From positions 1 through 64,000 of the forward strand of contig CANITF010000012.1 in assembly GCA_947470515.1 (NCBI GenBank): DNA of 64,000 bases. Reading direction: 5' to 3'. Under the pieces are notes generated by a model, which was not told where the DNA came from, did no database searches, and saw nothing but the letters and a program-made list of their open reading frames with translations. This DNA is from Flavobacteriales bacterium (lineage in GTDB: Bacteria > Bacteroidota > Bacteroidia > Flavobacteriales_D > Crocinitomicaceae). The translations under genes and the position numbers were made by a program. Below are positions 9,208 to 16,438 of the stretch, piece after piece. Positions within the stretch are counted from its first letter, which is position 1. Each line of letters begins with the position of its first letter.

Positions 9208-9846
9208 TCATAGTAGGCGAATAATAATTTTCTGTTTTCCCAAATGAAATTTATCCTTCGCCCAATTATATGGATTTTGAATAATGTAATTGGAGATTCT
9301 ATCGAAATCATTTTGTGACCGAATAATGTGGTCGTAAAAAAGAGGTTGCCAACCAAAATCAATTCCATTTTTTCGGGCAAATGTTGTTACAGAAGATTTA
9401 TATCCACGAATAATAGAGGATAGGTTTTTGGATTGTGGTGAGAATTGGTTTTTATATTCGGAATGGGTTTTATTGTCATTTTCATTATCAATGGTAGAGG
9501 CGCAATGCATTGCGCCTCTACCATTGATTGCCAATGAACCCGATAATCCCGCATTATAATCATTTTCACCGATAATCATTATTCCATGAATATGATTCGG
9601 CATAACAACAAATTCTCCCAATATTAAATTCATATCAGGACGAATATTAATAGCGTTAAACCATTCAGAATAGGCGATTTTTCCAATTTCGGTTGGTTTA
9701 AAAATTCCTTTGGAATCAATATTCCCGAAATAATTTTCTCTGTTTTTGGTGCAAATTGTCACAAAATACATTCCATCATTTGCATAATTCCAATTTTGCA
9801 ATCGTGCAGAGGCAATTCTATATTTGTTCTTGAATAATTCTGACAT
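9208..9846 (-). CDS. RAYT-like (IS200/Y1 superfamily) transposase
   Basis: 212-aa REP-associated tyrosine transposase-like protein. It has the HUH metal site MPNHIHGI (H85, H87) and the family C-terminal pattern ISNYIIQNPYNWAKD; Y149 in IIRGYKSS is a candidate nucleophile, but that position is not always tyrosine in relatives. The ATG at 9846 (MSELFKNKYR) fits the family start; the frame runs open to 9954 without another ATG. Such proteins nick single-stranded DNA at small palindromes. Residues 107-120 are encoded by a perfect 40-bp palindrome (separate entry). No terminal repeats of a complete IS were found. Probably a domesticated or self-mobile single-copy element. Confidence 0.85.
   Translation of the reverse strand: MSELFKNKYRIASARLQNWNYANDGMYFVTICTKNRENYFGNIDSKGIFKPTEIGKIAYSEWFNAINIRPDMNLILGEFVVMPNHIHGIMIIGENDYNAGLSGSLAINGRGAMHCASTIDNENDNKTHSEYKNQFSPQSKNLSSIIRGYKSSVTTFARKNGIDFGWQPLFYDHIIRSQNDFDRISNYIIQNPYNWAKDKFHLGKQKIIIRLL
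9488..9527. repeat. Perfect 40-bp REP-like palindrome inside the RAYT gene
   Basis: Left half 9488-9507 and right half 9508-9527 are exact reverse complements, with core GGCGCAATGCATTGCGCC. G+C-rich palindromes of this kind are the typical substrates of RAYT proteins. This copy is within the coding sequence, encoding residues 107-120, in a low-complexity linker between the HUH motif and the FSPQSKNLSSIIRG segment. Confidence 0.9.
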
Positions 9847-9937
9847 TTTTATTTCGGGTAGTAAACGTTTTAATCTAACCAAAAAACAAAATGAATTTCG
9901 GGTAATCACGTTTACTGAATATAAGGATAAAAATTGT

Positions 9938-9971
9938 AAAAAAAAAATCCTCAAACAATGTCTGAGGATTT
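9938..9971 (-). terminator. Terminator of tRNA-Leu
   Basis: On the minus strand AAATCCTCA (9971-9963) pairs with TGAGGATTT (9953-9945), followed by a run of T. It begins 12 nt beyond the tRNA 3' end. Confidence 0.85.
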
Positions 9972-9982
9972 TAAGTTTTCAG

Positions 9983-10064
9983 TACCTCGGGCCGGAATCG
10001 AACCGGCACACCCGAAAGTACAGGATTTTGAATCCAGCGCGTCTACCAGTTCCGCCACCGAGGC
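9983..10064 (-). tRNA. tRNA-Leu (anticodon CAA)
   Basis: 82-nt class II tRNA read on the minus strand. Acceptor GCCTCGG pairs with CCGAGGT (G-U at the first pair) plus discriminator A; the T arm is GCCGGTTCGATTCCGGC; there is a long variable arm; the anticodon loop TTCAAAA gives CAA, decoding UUG. The anticodon stem (CTGGA/TCCTG) contains one U-U mismatch. CCA is not encoded. The promoter and the first 13 nt of this gene are repeated at 10481-10561. Confidence 0.95.
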
Positions 10065-10132
10065 ATTTTTCGCTTTGGACACCCAACGAATCAGGTAAAG
10101 CGGAGGCGAAGTTACTACTTTTCTTGAAATCT
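10052..10132. repeat. 81-bp direct repeat, copy 1 (tRNA-Leu 5' end and its leader)
   Basis: Identical to 10481-10561 at 80 of 81 positions (C/T difference at 10107). It spans tRNA positions 1-13, the leader, the -7 element and most of the spacer. It flanks the GIY-YIG gene on the tRNA side. Confidence 0.95.
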
Positions 10133-10136
10133 ACAA
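10107..10136 (-). promoter_or_regulatory. tRNA-Leu promoter
   Basis: On the minus strand TTG (10136-10134), 19 nt, then TAACTTCG (10114-10107), a 7/8 match to TAnnTTTG. Transcription would start about 38 nt before the tRNA 5' end. Confidence 0.6.
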
Positions 10137-10157
10137 GAGAGAGCATAAAAGAAAATA

Positions 10158-10445
10158 TTAGATTGAATATTTTGTCATGAGACTTAATCCTAATTCAGGC
10201 GATTCTTTCAGTTCCAAGATATATTTCCTTGATTTCATTCGTTTAACGTGCCTTTCAATACGGATTGCCGTGGTTATATTATCTACTTCAAGAGAGTAGA
10301 ATATAACCCAATCATCTGCTTTTGCTGTATAACTGTTTGGATATGTTTTATCTAAATGATTTTTATATCTGAAGTTTAAATCTTGACAGCTTCCGATGTA
10401 AAATCGATTAATTGAAGAAGAAAAAAGGATGTAACAAAATGCCAT
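10158..10445 (-). CDS. GIY-YIG endonuclease-family protein
   Basis: 95-aa single-domain GIY-YIG nuclease (UPF0213-like size). The first strand FCYILFSS and the second FYIGSCQDL form the GIY-YIG pair (here CYI...FYIG), followed by RYKNHL and the ERHVKRMKSRK helix; E in IERHVKR is the likely metal-binding residue. I chose the ATG at 10445 (MAFCYILF). The upstream open frame to 10511 is only the translated duplicated tRNA fragment. The gene lies between two copies of the tRNA-Leu 5' region, so it looks like an inserted element. Action on DNA is inferred from the fold; its target is unknown. Confidence 0.85.
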   Translation of the reverse strand: MAFCYILFSSSINRFYIGSCQDLNFRYKNHLDKTYPNSYTAKADDWVIFYSLEVDNITTAIRIERHVKRMKSRKYILELKESPELGLSLMTKYSI

Positions 10446-10456
10446 TTTTTTAGTGT

Positions 10457-10493
10457 GTCTACCATCCCGATGCATCGGGACCGCCACCGAGGC
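10457..10493 (-). pseudogene. tRNA-Leu 5' fragment interrupted by a 16-bp palindrome
   Basis: On the minus strand 10493-10481 reproduces tRNA-Leu positions 1-13 (GCCTCGGTGGCGG); then the 16-bp palindrome TCCCGATGCATCGGGA (10480-10465) replaces AAC; then TGGTAGAC (10464-10457) matches tRNA positions 17-24, after which similarity stops in the D arm. A remnant left by an insertion event. Confidence 0.85.
10465..10480. repeat. 16-bp perfect palindrome TCCCGATGCATCGGGA
   Basis: Self-complementary over all 16 bases, with a central ATGCAT as in the RAYT palindrome at 9488-9527. It sits at the exact point where the tRNA fragment is interrupted. Confidence 0.9.
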
Positions 10494-10561
10494 ATTTTTC
10501 GCTTTGGACACCCAACGAATCAGGTAAAGCGGAGGTGAAGTTACTACTTTTCTTGAAATCT
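10481..10561. repeat. 81-bp direct repeat, copy 2
   Basis: Second copy of the tRNA-Leu 5'/leader segment, upstream of the GIY-YIG gene in its reading direction. It differs from copy 1 at a single base (10536) which changes the -7 box from TAACTTCG to TAACTTCA. Confidence 0.95.
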
Positions 10562-10564
10562 CAA
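10536..10564 (-). promoter_or_regulatory. Duplicated tRNA promoter in front of the GIY-YIG gene
   Basis: TTG (10564-10562), 18 nt, TAACTTCA (10543-10536) on the minus strand. If active it would transcribe the tRNA fragment and the nuclease gene. The -33 TTG is outside the repeat and was supplied by the flanking sequence. Confidence 0.4.
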
Positions 10565-10593
10565 ATAGTAAAGTGCATTTTATATGAGAATCT

Positions 10594-12660
10594 TTATTTA
10601 ACTAATTTCTGAACTGCTTTCTTAGAACCCATTTCAACTTCTACGAAATAAATACCTGCATTCAAATCATTCAGTCCTGTCAGTTCAATTGTTTCATGGT
10701 TGGAACTTCCTGTGAACTCTTGAACCCTAATTGTTCTTCCTGAAGCATCAGACAAAGTAATTGTTCCATTTTCATTCAACTTATTATTCAGATTAATGGA
10801 AATAATAGATTCAAATGGATTCGGATAAACATTGAATATTACTTCAGAAATTTCTTTGACACCCGTCATACTGCAACCATTTAACGTTCCTGGCATATTT
10901 ATATCTAACCAAGTTATTCGGCGCGTTAACCAATCCTTTAACCGTTGAACTTCTTCCGCATACGTTTGAGACGGTGCTTGAACTTCTGGTGTTCCAGTGG
11001 AAGCGCCCAAGTGTCCCCAAACTAGATAATGCCATTCTTGACTCTCATTAAGAAGCGAAGCAATCGAATCAACTTTTTGGTGCATATAGGATTCGCTCAA
11101 AATAGTTCTTCGCAAATCATCATAACGACAACGTAACTCATTGGCAAATAAAGTGTCTTCTAACAAACGAATGTACCAACCCGGAGCATTCACGTCCTGC
11201 CCATTCAAATTATTATACATCCATTGAGATCCATCTTCCGAACCTCCCCACATATCTTTTAAAGCCCAATCAAAATCCCAAACTGGTCCTTCATGTAGTT
11301 TTCTATACGAGCCATCTGCATGATCTTTGTCTTTGTATAAGAACCGACTTTTCTTGAATCCATCGCCATTTCTTGATACTTCATTCACAATGAAATAGTC
11401 AATGAAACTTTCGGTATGAATAAACTTTCGATAACCAACAGCAGTATCCGCAAAATTTGGTGAATATAACGCTGTTTCAAACTCATTCATGAAATTTTGA
11501 ATGTAGGTTTGTTGCTGCAAAACGATTGTTTCTGGCTTTGGATAATAATAGACAAAATGAACATCTAACCCAGGGAAACCAATTGGAGAGAAATTGGATT
11601 GCCAAGAGTTTGAATTGTCCCAATAATCAATTTTTATAATATATCCACCAGTCACATCTTGACCTACAATTTCCAACGGTTCTAATTTTGAGATATCTAC
11701 CCTATTTGAATCCCTTTTAATTTTTTCTGCCAACATATAGATTCCCTGATATTCACCATTCATAACTACATCAACAAAATGACTTCTTACAGAATAATGT
11801 CCCATGGAGTCGAATAAATTAAATGGAAGTGCATTGCGAGCAAATGATTTATCATTGTAATTTGCTAAGAGTAACCAATCACTTTCAGCAGGCATTCCAA
11901 GTATGGAAGAATCAATGGCAACTCCAGCATTGTCTTGTAGCTCGAAATTATATGGTTTTTGAGGAAGAGAAAGCGAATAATTTCCACGGTATTCAATTCC
12001 AATTTTTCCATTGTATTCGTTGTATGGGTCCACCAAATGGTTTCTATTTCCAACACCATTATAAATAATCCCCATATCAGCTATAATTTTTATATCAACA
12101 TCAATGGCTTGACTATTTGTGTTGATTACTACAATAGGTAAATCTGATTCTGAAAATTGAAAATAGGTCGCAGGTGTTGAACCAAAAGTAATCGTCCAAT
12201 CAATTACAACACCTTCATCGGCACCATAATTGTCGGCAATTCTAAGATACCAAATACCATTTGGATTCTGACCATTATTTACAGCGCCCATTTGACCCAT
12301 AGGCATAAATGTTCCTGTAAAAGGAGCCGTTCCAGTTTGAATACTTGTTGGAGCCGTAACATTAAAACAGGTGTTTGTCATGTTATCATCTCCACCACCA
12401 ATGCCCGAAGAAAGATTTCTTACTGTTCCATCTGGCGCAACAATTTGTATTGTAATATCCGCTAAATAGGTATGAGTCAAATTCAAACAAATTGTCTCCA
12501 CTCCAAAAGTGGTCGTGTTAATACTTGTTTGAGGAACGGAAACGGTTAACGGAATATCTATTGTCTGGTAATCTAAAATTGGACCAGTGCCACCAGTAAA
12601 GGTTTGAGCGTAATTAACACTAAATAACAGAAGTGAATATAAAAGAGCAGTAATTTTCAT
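10594..12660 (-). CDS. Secreted P-domain / CotH-kinase protein with T9SS sorting tail
   Basis: 688-aa exported protein in four parts: signal peptide (1-18, ends NYAQ); a proprotein-convertase P-domain-like beta sandwich (about 20-160; THTYLADITIQIVAPDG and NGIWYLRIADNYGADEG); a CotH-type protein-kinase-like domain (about 165-590; QKPYNFELQD, YQGIYMLAEKIKRD, GPVWDFDWAL); and a type A T9SS C-terminal sorting domain (611-688; VYPNPFESI to KLVK). CotH proteins phosphorylate secreted proteins at serine in spores; in Bacteroidota the substrate is unknown. The tail predicts secretion by the type IX system and cell-surface attachment. Transcribed alone. Confidence 0.9.
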   Translation of the reverse strand: MKITALLYSLLLFSVNYAQTFTGGTGPILDYQTIDIPLTVSVPQTSINTTTFGVETICLNLTHTYLADITIQIVAPDGTVRNLSSGIGGGDDNMTNTCFNVTAPTSIQTGTAPFTGTFMPMGQMGAVNNGQNPNGIWYLRIADNYGADEGVVIDWTITFGSTPATYFQFSESDLPIVVINTNSQAIDVDIKIIADMGIIYNGVGNRNHLVDPYNEYNGKIGIEYRGNYSLSLPQKPYNFELQDNAGVAIDSSILGMPAESDWLLLANYNDKSFARNALPFNLFDSMGHYSVRSHFVDVVMNGEYQGIYMLAEKIKRDSNRVDISKLEPLEIVGQDVTGGYIIKIDYWDNSNSWQSNFSPIGFPGLDVHFVYYYPKPETIVLQQQTYIQNFMNEFETALYSPNFADTAVGYRKFIHTESFIDYFIVNEVSRNGDGFKKSRFLYKDKDHADGSYRKLHEGPVWDFDWALKDMWGGSEDGSQWMYNNLNGQDVNAPGWYIRLLEDTLFANELRCRYDDLRRTILSESYMHQKVDSIASLLNESQEWHYLVWGHLGASTGTPEVQAPSQTYAEEVQRLKDWLTRRITWLDINMPGTLNGCSMTGVKEISEVIFNVYPNPFESIISINLNNKLNENGTITLSDASGRTIRVQEFTGSSNHETIELTGLNDLNAGIYFVEVEMGSKKAVQKLVK

Positions 12661-12671
12661 TAAAATGATGT

Positions 12672-12679
12672 TAGTTTTG
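12672..12679 (+). promoter_or_regulatory. Candidate hutI promoter (-7 element TAGTTTTG)
   Basis: TAGTTTTG matches TAnnTTTG and lies 33 bp before the hutI ATG, inside the short divergent gap. No TTG at the -33 distance. Confidence 0.4.
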
Positions 12680-12712
12680 TAGGGCTAAAATAGCTTATTT
12701 TCGAAAGAAATC

Positions 12713-13945
12713 ATGAAAAAACTGCTCATTAAAAATATCAAAGGTCTTGTCCAAGTTGGAGAAAATATTCCTAAAGTGATAAAAGGCCTTGAAATGAAGA
12801 ACGTGCCAATTCTTGAAAATGCATTTTTGGCATTGGAAGACGGGGAAGTTATAGCCTATGGTTTAATGGAGGATTGGGAAGGAATTGATGATTGGCGCGA
12901 TCTTGAAATTATTGATGCTTCTGGAAAATATGTTTTACCTGCATTTTGTGATTCACATACTCATGTCGTTTTTGCCAAAAGTAGAGAAGAGGAATTTGTT
13001 GACCGAATCAATGGCTTGAGTTATGAAGAAATTGCACTAAAGGGCGGAGGAATTTTAAATTCTGCTCGCAGGTTAAATGAAATGTCAGAAGACGATTTGT
13101 TTGACCAAGCAAAAGTGCGCATTGAAAAAATGAAATCATACGGAACTGGAGCGATTGAAATTAAATCTGGCTACGGATTATCTGTTGAAGGAGAATTAAA
13201 AATGTTGCGTGTAATCAAACGCTTGAAAGAAAAATGTGATATTACAATTAAAGCTACTTTTTTAGGAGCACATGCTTTTCCAATAGAATTTAAAGAAAAT
13301 CACCGTGGTTATATTGATTTGATCATCAACGAAATGTTGCCTCAAATCGCAGCAGAAAAATTAGCAGATTATATCGATGTTTTTTGTGAACGGAATTATT
13401 TTTCTGTTGAAGAAATGGAAGAAATTTTGCTAGCAGGGTCGAAATATGGTCTAATTCCAAAAGTGCATGTGAATCAATTTTCAATTTTGGGAGGTGTTAA
13501 AAAAGCGATTGAATTAGGTGCTTTATCAGTGGATCATTTAGAAGAAATTGACGAACAAGATATCGTTGCATTGAAAAATTCGGAATGCATGCCAACGATT
13601 TTACCAAGCTGTTCACATTTTATCAGTATTCCTTTTGGCAATGCACGATTAATGATGGAAAATGGATTGCCCGTTGCTCTTGCAAGTGATTTTAATCCAG
13701 GAACCACGCCAACAGGAAATTTAGGTGTTGTTTGGTCTTTGGCGTGTGCTAAAATGAAAATGACTCCGGAAGAAGCATTGAATGCATTAACTGTAAATGC
13801 TGCTTATGCTATGGGATTGAGTGAAACACATGGTAAAATTGCTTTAGGAAGAAAATCACCGATATTGATAACGAAAGAAATACCTTCTTTAGCTTATATT
13901 CCTTATGCTTTTGGAGATCAACACATCGAACAAATAATTGTATGA
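12713..13945 (+). CDS. hutI: Imidazolonepropionase
   Basis: 410-aa amidohydrolase of the histidine-degradation pathway, hydrolysing 4-imidazolone-5-propanoate to N-formimino-L-glutamate. Metal-binding FCDSHTHVVFAKSREEEF (H82, H84), the EIKSGYGLS substrate loop, KVHVNQFS, VDHLEE and the late ASDFNPGTTP aspartate are all in order. Length and the N-terminal beta domain match HutI. No hutH, hutU or formiminoglutamate hydrolase genes are adjacent, so the pathway, if present, is dispersed. It is followed 34 bp later by a TraB/GumN gene on the same strand. Confidence 0.95.
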   Translation: MKKLLIKNIKGLVQVGENIPKVIKGLEMKNVPILENAFLALEDGEVIAYGLMEDWEGIDDWRDLEIIDASGKYVLPAFCDSHTHVVFAKSREEEFVDRINGLSYEEIALKGGGILNSARRLNEMSEDDLFDQAKVRIEKMKSYGTGAIEIKSGYGLSVEGELKMLRVIKRLKEKCDITIKATFLGAHAFPIEFKENHRGYIDLIINEMLPQIAAEKLADYIDVFCERNYFSVEEMEEILLAGSKYGLIPKVHVNQFSILGGVKKAIELGALSVDHLEEIDEQDIVALKNSECMPTILPSCSHFISIPFGNARLMMENGLPVALASDFNPGTTPTGNLGVVWSLACAKMKMTPEEALNALTVNAAYAMGLSETHGKIALGRKSPILITKEIPSLAYIPYAFGDQHIEQIIV

Positions 13946-13979
13946 TTATTGTGTGAGAAGCGTTACTTTTAATATACGA

Positions 13980-15215
13980 ATGAAGAATATGTGTAAGAGA
14001 TTAATTGGTTTTGTTTTTTTAATGTTGCTAACGATGATTACATCTTTGGCCCAATCAAACCAAAGTGAAAATGAACTTTTATGGGAAATATCAGGAAATG
14101 GCTTGAAACAAAAAAGCTATTTATATGGAAATTATCATTCGAATGATAAACGTATTTTTCGTCTCTCAGATTCAACTTATTTCGCGTTAGATAAAAGTCA
14201 GGCTATTGTGCTTGAAACAGATGTTTTTGCCATGTTCGAAGATTGGGACACGCGCAAAGAAGAGGTGCTCATGCTATTTGATAATCAAGGAACACCATAC
14301 ACTTCCTCTGACAATGCTTCCAAAACAATCTATGGTGACGAAGATGGAATGCCTCAATTTTTGGATGCTTATTTTTTAGAATACTGCCATAATTCAAACA
14401 AGAAATTTTATCCTTTAGAAGATGTACAAGATCAATTAGACCTAGGTTCAGGCTGGGTAAATGCAGATAATACGGTTATAGGAAAAAACACACAGAATCT
14501 TACACAAGATAAAATGCTTGAAATCTATCTTACAGGAGATATTAGCACAATTGACAGAGTGATGAGAGCAAACATGTCGATGTATCCCGGTTTATATGAA
14601 GACATTATTGTCAATCGAAATCTAATAATGGCTAAAGGAATTGATACATTGATTAAAAAGAATTCTGTCTTTTGTGCAGTTGGGGCTGGTCACTTGGCTG
14701 GTGAAACTGGCATCATTAATTTGCTTCGAAAAAAAGGGTATCATTTGAGAATTATTCCTGCAACATTTGCGGATGACATGATTCCAGAAAAGAAAAATGT
14801 GCGTTCAAAAAGAAATTATTTCTACGTAAATGATACCATTGGAATTGAAGCAGTTTTTCCTGGTAAACCATTGGAATTAAAAATTTATGACAATCATCCA
14901 TATTTAGTTTACAGAGAAATGGGACAAGGAAATACGTACTCAATTGAAATGATTCCAATCGATGGATCTCTGACATTAGAAGAGCAAGCAGCAATTTATA
15001 TTGCGAGTCCAGATGCAACAACTTTTAAGCACACCTATTCAGATGATGGAACTGATTTTTATGAAGGTTTATCTGATACGTATCCAGAAGGAATGCAATG
15101 GGTTCGGTTGTTGCAAAGTGACGAATATTTGCTTATCGTCAAAGCGTATGGCGGTAATAAATTCATGAATTCTAACCGACCAAAATTATTCTTCAGCAAG
15201 GTTTGGTTCGAGTAA
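13980..15215 (+). CDS. TraB/GumN family secreted protein
   Basis: 411-aa protein. The open frame reaches a TTG at 13938 overlapping hutI, but the ATG at 13980 begins a clear signal peptide (MKNMCKRLIGFVFLMLLTMI, cleaved near SLAQ). The body has the TraB/GumN/PrgY fold markers: LLWEISGNGLKQKSYLYGNYH (GxxH type), IVLETDVFAM, and the late FCAVGAGHLAGETGIINLLRKKGY. Members of this superfamily (for example TIKI) are putative metalloproteases; catalytic histidines/glutamates near the first and last motif are present. Residues 290-411 form an extra C-terminal domain. Role unknown, probably periplasmic. Confidence 0.82.
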   Translation: MKNMCKRLIGFVFLMLLTMITSLAQSNQSENELLWEISGNGLKQKSYLYGNYHSNDKRIFRLSDSTYFALDKSQAIVLETDVFAMFEDWDTRKEEVLMLFDNQGTPYTSSDNASKTIYGDEDGMPQFLDAYFLEYCHNSNKKFYPLEDVQDQLDLGSGWVNADNTVIGKNTQNLTQDKMLEIYLTGDISTIDRVMRANMSMYPGLYEDIIVNRNLIMAKGIDTLIKKNSVFCAVGAGHLAGETGIINLLRKKGYHLRIIPATFADDMIPEKKNVRSKRNYFYVNDTIGIEAVFPGKPLELKIYDNHPYLVYREMGQGNTYSIEMIPIDGSLTLEEQAAIYIASPDATTFKHTYSDDGTDFYEGLSDTYPEGMQWVRLLQSDEYLLIVKAYGGNKFMNSNRPKLFFSKVWFE

Positions 15216-15307
15216 TACTCAGTGTGTTTTTACTTTAAAACGCAAAAATCAAGAAATAAAAGCGATTAAATGCAATTTTCTGCTAGATTTGTTTAAAATC
15301 TAATGGT

Positions 15308-16438
15308 ATGATTCCGCGCATTCAATTCCTCCAATTAAAAGAAAATATTGCAAACAATCGGATTATTTTATTGACTGGTCCACGTAAAGTTGGCAAGCGA
15401 ACGGCAGTTTTAAATTCCTTGGATGAACTCAATTATTCGGCTATTGAATTCAATGTTTCTGACAAGAAAATCAAGAAACAATTTGAGCAAATTTCTGTTG
15501 AATCGTTAAAAGAGATTTTTCAAAATAGTCGTTTTGTGGTGATTCATGAAGCGCAATATTTGGAAAAATTACAAGATATAATTGAGATTTTACTATCAGG
15601 AGAAATCAATACAACACTTATTTTATGTTGTTCTTACGAGCCATTGATTGATGAGGTTTTGAGAGAAGTGCTACAAATTCAAGGATTAGAAATTAATTTA
15701 TTGCCAACAACTTTTTATGAATTAGCGCAGAAAAACACCTTACCAGAAGAAGAGAAATTATTAGAACAACGCTTGATTTATGGAAATTATCCTGCAGTAA
15801 CAGAAGATTTAGAACATGCTGAATTGACGCTTCGTGAGATGGTAAATGAAGTCATTTTCACAAATCTTGGAGTCACAGACCGAATCAATAAAGGGGATAA
15901 ATTGTTGCGCATGCTGCAAATTATTTCCTTCAATATTGGTGAACCAATTTCGTATAATGAAATTGGAGAAAAATGTGATTTAGACAATGAAACGGTTGAA
16001 CGCTATATTGATTTATTGGAACGATCATTTATCCTGATTCGAATTCCAACTTACTACAATGAACACCGATACGAATTGAAAAAAAGTCACGTAATCTATT
16101 TTGTAGATAACGGAATCAGAAATGTTTTAATCAGCAATTTTAATCCACTCTTTTTAAGAAATGACATCGATCAACTCTGGCGGAATTGGTTGATTTCAGA
16201 ACGAATAAAATGGAACAAATTAAATGGCAAAATAGCTGATTACCGCTTTTGGCGAACACATACCAAACAAACAATGGATTTTATTGAAATTCATGAAAGT
16301 AAAATTGCTGCGTACAAATCCTCGTGGGAAAAAAAGAAGAAAATAAAATTCCCTGCATCCTTTTTGGAGGCATATCCAACAATTACTAATCACACCTTGA
16401 ATCGTTCGACATATTGGGGCTTTTTGACAAAAAAATAA
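15308..16438 (+). CDS. AAA/DUF4143-like ATPase with degenerate nucleotide site
   Basis: 376-aa protein resembling the ATP-binding AAA_14/DUF4143 family: N-terminal P-loop domain, a helical middle, a winged-helix-like part (ISYNEIGEKCDLDNETVERYIDLLERSFIL, about 215-245) and a C-terminal restriction-like fold (RYELKKSHVIYFVDNGIRN). The Walker A reads GPRKVGKRT (24-32) with arginine where S/T should follow GK, and the Walker B reads FVVIHEAQ (76-83) with H80 in place of the aspartate. ATP hydrolysis may therefore be lost. Its stop codon directly abuts the next gene's ATG, so the two are cotranscribed. Function unknown. Confidence 0.75.
   Translation: MIPRIQFLQLKENIANNRIILLTGPRKVGKRTAVLNSLDELNYSAIEFNVSDKKIKKQFEQISVESLKEIFQNSRFVVIHEAQYLEKLQDIIEILLSGEINTTLILCCSYEPLIDEVLREVLQIQGLEINLLPTTFYELAQKNTLPEEEKLLEQRLIYGNYPAVTEDLEHAELTLREMVNEVIFTNLGVTDRINKGDKLLRMLQIISFNIGEPISYNEIGEKCDLDNETVERYIDLLERSFILIRIPTYYNEHRYELKKSHVIYFVDNGIRNVLISNFNPLFLRNDIDQLWRNWLISERIKWNKLNGKIADYRFWRTHTKQTMDFIEIHESKIAAYKSSWEKKKKIKFPASFLEAYPTITNHTLNRSTYWGFLTKK

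Noticed and set aside
9138-9380. 80-residue minus-strand frame inside the RAYT gene
   Set aside because: It is an alternative frame of the transposase and its 3' flank, with no family features.
10445-10511. N-terminal extension of the GIY-YIG ORF (22 residues)
   Set aside because: This stretch is the duplicated tRNA-Leu fragment and palindrome read through; the nuclease domain begins at the ATG at 10445.
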